A stretch of DNA of 19,330 nt from Bacteroides sp. CAG:144 (lineage in GTDB: Bacteria; Bacteroidota; Bacteroidia; Bacteroidales; UBA11471). The stretch is taken from NCBI GenBank assembly GCA_000434215.1, contig HF999744.1:13485-32814 (forward strand), read 5' to 3'. Both the position numbers and the translations under genes were made by a program. Under the pieces are notes generated by a model, which was not told the DNA's origin, ran no database searches, and saw nothing but the letters and a program-made list of their open reading frames with translations. Shown piece after piece: positions 14,437 through 19,330 of this stretch (position 1 is its first letter; each line of letters begins with the position of its first letter).

Positions 14437-14949
14437 ATGGGAAAAAAAGCAGTTGAAATTGTAGATTTGGACGTGAAGAAGTTGATTGAGATTCTCAATC
14501 AGGCTTTGTCAGAAGAGTGGTTGGCCTATTATCAGTACTGGATCGGGGCTCGTGTTATGAGCGGGCCTATGCATGGCGAGATTGAAAAAGAACTTTACAA
14601 GCATGCCAACGAGGAGTTGAATCATGCCGAAATGTTGGCTAACCGAATTATCGAACTCGACGGAACTCCCGTCCTTTCGCCCGAAGATTGGCCGCATTTG
14701 GCAAAATGCAAATATGAAGCACCGGTCGATGCCTACATCGAGTCGGTATTGAAACAGAATCTTACCTCGGAACGCTGTGCCATTCAGCGGTATGAGATGT
14801 TGGCGAAGTTGACCGACGGGAAAGATTTTACGACTTTTGCTATTGCTACACAGATTCTTGCCGAGGAAATCGATCATGAAAACGATATCGAATCATGGCT
14901 CGAAGATATACGGGTATTCCGGGAATCTTTGGTGGCGATGTCGGTATAA
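14437..14949 (+). CDS. Dps-like ferritin (DPSL/thioferritin family)
   Basis: This 170-residue four-helix ferritin-like protein probably oxidises and stores iron and protects against peroxide. Putative di-iron ligands are E27 (SEEWLAYYQYW), E60 with H63 (NEELNHAE), E112 or E120, and E144 with H147 (AEEIDHE). Two cysteines, C91 (AKCKYEAP) and C114 (SERCAIQRYE), are placed like the cysteine pair that defines DPSL/thioferritins, described from Sulfolobus and Bacteroides fragilis. I chose the ATG at 14437 (MGKKAVEIVDLD); an ATG two codons upstream is also possible. It has its own terminator and precedes the cytochrome bd genes, fitting an oxygen-defence role. Confidence 0.82.
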   Translation: MGKKAVEIVDLDVKKLIEILNQALSEEWLAYYQYWIGARVMSGPMHGEIEKELYKHANEELNHAEMLANRIIELDGTPVLSPEDWPHLAKCKYEAPVDAYIESVLKQNLTSERCAIQRYEMLAKLTDGKDFTTFAIATQILAEEIDHENDIESWLEDIRVFRESLVAMSV

Positions 14950-14981
14950 CCAGTATGTTTTTGTATTGGCGTACGAAGAGT

Positions 14982-15031
14982 ACGGGTCGGCTTGTATATA
15001 AAACAGGGCCGGCCCGTTGTCGTTTTTTTTT
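14982..15031 (+). terminator. Terminator after the Dps-like gene
   Basis: ACGGGTCGGC (14982-14991) pairs with GCCGGCCCGT (15008-15017) over 10 bp with one G-U pair. After TGTCG comes a run of nine U. The loop is about 16 nt. It lies 32 bp after the stop, separating this gene from the cyd cluster. Confidence 0.68.
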
Positions 15032-15062
15032 ATTTTGGCCTTTTTTCTTCGAAATAGTTGTT

Positions 15063-15070
15063 TATATTTG
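15063..15070 (+). promoter_or_regulatory. Candidate -7 box before DUF4492-cydAB
   Basis: TATATTTG matches TAnnTTTG between the Dps-like terminator and the DUF4492 gene. No TTG lies at the expected -33 distance; TTTG at 15034-15037 is 25 nt away. The predicted start would fall at or near the ATG at 15076. Confidence 0.5.
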
Positions 15071-15075
15071 TAAAA

Positions 15076-15330
15076 ATGATCGGACGTATGATGACCGGGA
15101 AAGCGAGAGGTAGCAATGTCTTTTCTAAGATATTTTATTTCTATTACGACGGATTCAAAGCTATGACGCTGGGTAAAACGTTGTGGATCATCATTCTTGT
15201 CAAATTATTCATCTTTTTTTTCGTACTGAAACTGTTTTTCTTTCCCGATTTATTGAATACACGTTTTGATACCGATGATGAAAGAGCCGAACATGTTTCA
15301 GTCGAGTTGACAAATCCTTATGTAAAATAA
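15076..15330 (+). CDS. DUF4492 small membrane protein
   Basis: This 84-residue protein has one strong hydrophobic segment (TLWIIILVKLFIFFFVLKLF), preceded by FYYDGFKAMTLGK, which I recognise as the DUF4492 signature. It is found upstream of cydAB in many Bacteroidetes. Its position, 18 bp before cydA, suggests it is an accessory or assembly subunit of cytochrome bd, perhaps analogous to CydX, though that is inference. The ATG at 15076 gives MIGRMMTGKARG. Because the -7 box is so close, translation may start instead at 15088 or 15091, or the mRNA may be leaderless. Confidence 0.83.
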   Translation: MIGRMMTGKARGSNVFSKIFYFYYDGFKAMTLGKTLWIIILVKLFIFFFVLKLFFFPDLLNTRFDTDDERAEHVSVELTNPYVK

Positions 15331-15348
15331 TTTTATTTTTTTTGATGT

Positions 15349-16905
15349 ATGGGCGATTTATATTCTCTTGTTGATTGGTCGCGGGCTCAATTTGCATTGA
15401 CGGCGATGTATCACTGGCTGTTTGTCCCGTTGACGTTGGGGCTGGGTCTTATCATCGGTTGTATGGAGACGATTTATTATCGTACCCGGGACGAACGGTG
15501 GAAACGGATTACCAAATATTGGATGAACCTTTTTGGCGTGAATTTTGCCCTCGGTATTGCTACGGGCATTATTTTGGAATTCCAGTTTGGTACCAATTGG
15601 TCCAATTACAGTTGGTTCGTAGGCGATATTTTCGGAGCCCCGTTAGCCATCGAAGGTATTTTGGCGTTTTTTATGGAGGCGACTTTCGTGGCTATCATGT
15701 TTTTCGGTTGGAACAAGGTAAGTCGAGGTATGCACTTGACGGCGACATGGCTTACAGCGATAGGTGCCGCTCTCTCGGCGTTGTGGATTCTGGTGGCCAA
15801 TGCATGGATGCAATTTCCTACGGGTATGCAGTTCAATCCCGATAGCGTGCGCAATGAAATGGTCGATTTCTTTGCCGTCATATTTTCTCCTGTGGCGATC
15901 AATAAATTCTTACATTCGGTATCGGCCGGTTGGGTCTTAGGGGCTATTTTCGTCATTTCGATTTCATCGTGGTATTTACTCAAAAAAAGAGAAGATTTTT
16001 TAGCCCGGAATAGTATGAAAGTCGCTGCATGGATAGGCTTGGCCGGTATATTGCTGGTGCTATACACGGGCGACGGTTCGGCTTATTGGGCCGGGAAAAA
16101 GCAGCCCATGAAGTTGGCTGTCATGGAAGGTGTCTATGAAGGAAGCGAAGGCCGGGGATTGATAGCGGTTGGTGTACTCAATCCCGAAAAGAAAACCTAT
16201 GACGATGATGTAGAACCTTTCCTGTTCAAAATAGAGATACCCAAATTACTTTCGATCTTGGCGACCCGACATGTCGACGGTTTCGTTCCCGGTATCGAGA
16301 ATATCATTGAAGGCGGTTATACCGAGGTGAATGAAAAAGGAGAGGAAGTCGTAGCCCTATCGGCCGAGGATCGTATAGAGCGAGGAAAACTGGCAATACG
16401 GGCATTGGCCGATTACAAGCAAGCCCGTAAGGCGGGCGATGAGCAAGCCGCCGATGAGGCGCGTCTGGTTTTGGAAGAAAATTTCCCGCATTTCGGCTAC
16501 GGTTACGTAACCGACTTGTCGCAGCTTGTACCTTATGTGCCGCTGGTATTTTATTCGTTTCACATCATGGTGCTTTTGGGAATGTATTTTCTTTTGCTTT
16601 TTGTCGTTGTTCTCGTTCTTTCTTATCGTAAAAGCATTGCTTCTTACGCATGGTTGTTGTGGATATTCTTGTTTTCGTTGCCGTTGGGCTATATCTGTCT
16701 CGAATCGGGTTGGGTAGTGGCCGAGATGGGGCGGCAGCCGTGGGTCATACAAGACATTATGCCCACGTTTGCGGCAGTGTCGCGTATCGAGACGGCCGCT
16801 GTACAGACTACTTTCTGGCTTTTTGCCGCTATCTTTACCGTGCTGCTCGTTGCCGAGATAGGAATCATGTTGAAACAAATCAAAAAAGGATCTGAACAAA
16901 AATAA
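15349..16905 (+). CDS. cydA: Cytochrome bd quinol oxidase subunit I
   Basis: CydA carries the haems and the quinol site of the high-affinity oxygen reductase in the inner membrane. The protein is 518 residues. Haem ligand candidates are H22 (AMYHWLFVPLT), H189 (NKFLHSVSAGWV) and M407 (SFHIMV). The quinol-loop motif KKQPMKLAVMEG and the C-terminal GRQPW (461-465) are intact. The residue two before M407 is H405, where E. coli has an arginine; I believe this is common in Bacteroidetes. It is translated with the DUF4492 gene and cydB, 7 bp before the latter. In anaerobes this oxidase allows nanomolar oxygen use and detoxification. Confidence 0.97.
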   Translation: MGDLYSLVDWSRAQFALTAMYHWLFVPLTLGLGLIIGCMETIYYRTRDERWKRITKYWMNLFGVNFALGIATGIILEFQFGTNWSNYSWFVGDIFGAPLAIEGILAFFMEATFVAIMFFGWNKVSRGMHLTATWLTAIGAALSALWILVANAWMQFPTGMQFNPDSVRNEMVDFFAVIFSPVAINKFLHSVSAGWVLGAIFVISISSWYLLKKREDFLARNSMKVAAWIGLAGILLVLYTGDGSAYWAGKKQPMKLAVMEGVYEGSEGRGLIAVGVLNPEKKTYDDDVEPFLFKIEIPKLLSILATRHVDGFVPGIENIIEGGYTEVNEKGEEVVALSAEDRIERGKLAIRALADYKQARKAGDEQAADEARLVLEENFPHFGYGYVTDLSQLVPYVPLVFYSFHIMVLLGMYFLLLFVVVLVLSYRKSIASYAWLLWIFLFSLPLGYICLESGWVVAEMGRQPWVIQDIMPTFAAVSRIETAAVQTTFWLFAAIFTVLLVAEIGIMLKQIKKGSEQK

Positions 16906-16912
16906 TGCGACT

Positions 16913-18067
16913 ATGGAACTGAACGAAATTTTTTACCAACATTACTGGTGGTTTCTTATCTCGACGTTGGGTGCGCTGCTGGTATTTCTTCTTTTTGTAC
17001 AAGGTGGGCAGACGTTGTTGTCGACCCTTGCCAAAGAACCGATAGAGAGGTCGATGCTCGTCAATTCGCTGGGGCGTAAATGGGAATTTACGTTTACGAC
17101 GCTGGTCGTTTTCGGCGGAGCTTTTTTTGCCTCGTTCCCTCTATTCTATTCTACGAGTTTCGGAGGCGCATATTGGTTGTGGATGGCTATCTTGTTCAGC
17201 TTTATCATACAAGCTGTCTCGTATGAATATCGTTCTAAGAAAGGAAACTTTCTGGGGCAGAACGTGTACGATGTATTTCTGCTTATCAACGGTATAGTGG
17301 GTGTCGTGTTGATAGGCGTGGCAGTAGGAACGTTTTTTACCGGTGCCGATTTCCGGGTCGACAAGGCCAATCTTTACGATGACTTGTCGATGCCGATTAT
17401 TTCGACTTGGCAGAATCCCTGGCATGGCTTGGAGGCGGTTCTCGATTGGCGTAACCTTTTGTTGGGAATTACATTGTTTTTTCTGGCTCGCGTGCAGGCG
17501 TTGCTTTATTTTATCAACAATATCGATAGCGAGACGATTTATGCACGGGCACGTCGTCAGTTGCTTTACAATGCGGTTCCGTTCGTTGTATTTTTTCTTC
17601 TTTTTGTGGTTGCTACTCTTTGTGCCGACGGGTATCAGCTCAATTCCGTATCGGGCGAAATATCGGTGCGCGCATATAAGTATTTTTATAACCTGATGGA
17701 GATGCCGTGGGTATTGTTTCTTTTCCTTTTGGGGGTAGCCGGTGTACTCTATGCTATTGTGCGGTCGGTTTTTTTCAAAAGGTGGATTTATGGTATTTGG
17801 TTCAGCGGTATCGGTACGATATTCGTTGTGTTGAGTCTCTTTTTCCTGGCCGGTTATAACAATACGCCCTATTATCCTTCGGCGGTGGATATGCAGAGTT
17901 CGCTTACGATATATAACAGTTCTTCGAGTCTCTTTACACTGGAAGTGATGAGTGTCGTATCTCTTGTTTTACCGGTGGTTGCAGGGTATATCTTTTTTGC
18001 GTGGAGGGCAATGGATCGAAAAGCAATTACGGCCGATGAAATGAAAGACGACGATCATATCTATTAG
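16913..18067 (+). CDS. cydB: Cytochrome bd quinol oxidase subunit II
   Basis: CydB is the structural partner of CydA. It is 384 residues with about eight or nine membrane helices. The N-terminus FYQHYWWFLISTLGALLVFL is typical, as is the N-terminal motif FVQGGQTLL. It lies 7 bp after cydA and is the last gene of the cluster. The C-terminus ends in a short polar tail with DEMKDDDH. The ABC exporter genes cydDC are not adjacent. Confidence 0.95.
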   Translation: MELNEIFYQHYWWFLISTLGALLVFLLFVQGGQTLLSTLAKEPIERSMLVNSLGRKWEFTFTTLVVFGGAFFASFPLFYSTSFGGAYWLWMAILFSFIIQAVSYEYRSKKGNFLGQNVYDVFLLINGIVGVVLIGVAVGTFFTGADFRVDKANLYDDLSMPIISTWQNPWHGLEAVLDWRNLLLGITLFFLARVQALLYFINNIDSETIYARARRQLLYNAVPFVVFFLLFVVATLCADGYQLNSVSGEISVRAYKYFYNLMEMPWVLFLFLLGVAGVLYAIVRSVFFKRWIYGIWFSGIGTIFVVLSLFFLAGYNNTPYYPSAVDMQSSLTIYNSSSSLFTLEVMSVVSLVLPVVAGYIFFAWRAMDRKAITADEMKDDDHIY

Positions 18068-18072
18068 AAAAA

Positions 18073-18168
18073 CCTCTTATTGGGACTAATGGAGTAATTT
18101 ATATACTAAAAGTCTTGTGTTGCTTGTATCACAAGACTTTTAGTATATATTTGTATCAAAATAAGAGG
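18073..18168. promoter_or_regulatory. Nested palindrome between cydB and the AraC gene
   Basis: A perfect 19-bp inverted repeat (18101-18119 with 18130-18148, core CTAAAAGTCTTGTG) has a 10-nt loop. It is nested inside a second 8-bp repeat, CCTCTTAT (18073-18080) with ATAAGAGG (18161-18168). The inner hairpin may stop cydAB transcripts, though only a short U stretch follows. The same DNA contains the candidate araC-type promoter, so it may also be an operator. Confidence 0.75.
18124..18153 (+). promoter_or_regulatory. Candidate promoter of the AraC-family gene
   Basis: TTG (18124-18126), a 19-nt spacer and TATATTTG (18146-18153) fit the Bacteroidetes consensus. The -33 element is in the loop and the -7 box overlaps the right arm of the 19-bp palindrome. 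The predicted start near 18160 leaves a short leader before the ATG at 18173. Confidence 0.65.
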
Positions 18169-18172
18169 ATTT

Positions 18173-19129
18173 ATGGATAAGAAAGTTTACGATATATCTT
18201 TTTCGGATATGGTCAATAATCTCGGTAAGAGGGTCAGCAGGAATGATGATTTGGCATTGATCGAGTTCGATGACTACGATTATCAAAAAATAAAAGAATG
18301 GCTTACGAAAAATCGTTTGTCAGGGAATATCGAGTTTTTGAGAAGTAAAAATCAAGGTCAATTTTGTTGTTTGCTCGAAGGGTCTATAAGTTTGGAAGTC
18401 AATAGGCGGAGGTATGATTTACAGGCGGGAGAAGGCTGTTGTATGCTCGAAGGAGACTATTTCCGGTTACTCGATGCCTCGAAAGATTCCCGTTGGTTTG
18501 TCATCATAAGCCGGTCGGGCGATTCGATGATGTACGGGATAAATAATGCCTTGTTGTTGATGTCGTTCAAAAATAAGCTCGATAGTAAGCGGTGTTTCAA
18601 AATGAAGGAGAAAACAGCACGTATTATTTTTACGTTGTACGGCTTGATGAGGGAGACCCTCGATGACAGGGAATTGTCTTATAGAGATGCGATTATCAAG
18701 AATTACATGCATATCATGTTCTATCACATGTGCTCCGATTTCTTCGATGAGGAATCTTATCCCGATATGCCGGTACCTTCGAGGCGAGATGAACTGTTGT
18801 TACAGTTTACCAAGATGGTATCGGAAAATTATAAGGAACATCGGAAAGTCTCTTATTATGCCGACAAGATGTGTCTTACACCCAAATATCTCTCGACAAT
18901 CGTGTATGAGGTGGGTGGAAGATATGCAAGGGATATCATTGCAGAATTTGTGATATGCGAGGCCAAACGGTGCTTGTTGAATACCTCCATGACGGTGCAA
19001 GAGATCAGCGACTATCTCCATTTTTCGTGCCAAAGTTTTTTCGGAAAATATTTCAGGGAACACACCGGCATGTCGCCGCAGGCTTATCGGCAATCGCCCA
19101 ATCAAATATTAGAGGAGAGGGGTGTTTGA
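18173..19129 (+). CDS. AraC-family transcriptional regulator
   Basis: This 318-residue regulator has an N-terminal half resembling a cupin-like sensory domain (CCLLEGSISLEVNRRRYDLQ, then LQAGEGCCMLEG). The C-terminal AraC-type double helix-turn-helix covers about residues 210-310, with the first helix region in VSYYADKMCLTPKYLSTIVYE. The second carries the signature TVQEISDYLHFSCQSFFGKY and FREHTGMSPQAYR. Six or more cysteines are scattered, including a CC pair in the sensory half, which might respond to redox state; this is speculation. Its own palindromic promoter region suggests autoregulation. It follows cydAB on the same strand, but a hairpin separates them and its targets are unknown. 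Confidence 0.9.
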   Translation: MDKKVYDISFSDMVNNLGKRVSRNDDLALIEFDDYDYQKIKEWLTKNRLSGNIEFLRSKNQGQFCCLLEGSISLEVNRRRYDLQAGEGCCMLEGDYFRLLDASKDSRWFVIISRSGDSMMYGINNALLLMSFKNKLDSKRCFKMKEKTARIIFTLYGLMRETLDDRELSYRDAIIKNYMHIMFYHMCSDFFDEESYPDMPVPSRRDELLLQFTKMVSENYKEHRKVSYYADKMCLTPKYLSTIVYEVGGRYARDIIAEFVICEAKRCLLNTSMTVQEISDYLHFSCQSFFGKYFREHTGMSPQAYRQSPNQILEERGV

Positions 19130-19149
19130 TCCTTATTATAGAAGTCGGT

Positions 19150-19245
19150 GTCATTCCGAACCGAGACCTTTGGTTGAGCATGAGGAATCCCTACTCACCA
19201 CACCTACGGCCAGAGATTTTTCCTCCTTACGGTCGTCAGAATGAC
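19150..19245 (+). repeat. Palindromic repeat H after the AraC gene
   Basis: It starts GTCATTCCGAACCGAGACC, includes GAGGAATCCC in the middle, and ends CCTTACGGTCGTCAGAATGAC. It has the same family ends and order as repeats D and E, and runs directly into the larger GC-rich repeat, as at 10784. Confidence 0.65.
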
Positions 19246-19330
19246 AGCGTTCTGTAACTTCTTTCCCACCGCAAAGAAGTTACCAAGAAAGGTCGCCCGC
19301 TCGTTATCGGGTATTCCTGCCTCCCGCTTC
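19235..19330. repeat. Larger GC-rich dispersed repeat, cut by the window end
   Basis: The sequence aligns with 10775-10870, including ACCGCAAAGAAGT, AAAGGTCGCCCGCT and TCCTGCCTCCCGCTTC. The rest lies beyond the window. Two copies 8.5 kb apart in the same orientation could support recombination. Confidence 0.72.

Overview
The window looks like a chromosomal segment of a Bacteroidales bacterium, from gut or oral lineages such as Barnesiella, Coprobacter, Parabacteroides or Bacteroides; the genus cannot be fixed by eye. Four things point there: the gene order trpB-E-G-D-C-F-A, the DUF4492-cydA-cydB cluster, a sigma54-activator/lptE/TPR/secG cluster, and repeated matches to the Bacteroidetes promoter -7 box TAnnTTTG upstream of genes. 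Base composition is moderate and AT-rich between genes, with few obvious Shine-Dalgarno sites.

Region 1 (1-3229, plus strand) holds the 3' end of ftsY (signal-recognition-particle receptor), then rimO. After a 248-bp gap come a small cysteine-rich lipoprotein and a membrane protein that joins a MauE/DoxX-like four-helix domain to a periplasmic thioredoxin-like domain. The last gene overlaps trpA tail to tail by 11 bp.

Region 2 (3219-9840, minus strand) is a complete, tightly packed tryptophan operon, trpBEGDCFA. It is preceded by a Bacteroidetes-type promoter, a 20-residue leader peptide with three consecutive Trp codons, alternative RNA pairings and an intrinsic terminator. This is a classical ribosome-mediated attenuator.

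Region 3 (about 9841-11330) has no convincing protein gene. It carries two tandem, diverged copies of a roughly 150-bp unit, each with a TTG-N20-TAnnTTTG promoter, a conserved ~60-nt body and a terminator hairpin whose stem covaries between copies. They are probably paralogous small RNA genes. After them comes a dense cluster of short palindromic intergenic repeats (ends like GTCATTCTGA/TCAGAATGAC) and one larger GC-rich repeat, which reappears, cut off, at the right edge of the window.

Region 4 (11325-14263, minus strand) is an operon running from a sensor-less sigma54-type AAA+ activator through lptE and a TPR-like gene to secG, ending at a strong terminator. Apart from the regulator, its theme is envelope biogenesis and secretion.

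Region 5 (14437-19129, plus strand) deals with oxygen: a Dps-like/thioferritin gene with its own terminator, then DUF4492-cydA-cydB (cytochrome bd quinol oxidase). An AraC-family regulator follows, and its promoter lies inside a 19-bp palindrome that also separates it from cydB. The window ends in the same repeat family seen in region 3.
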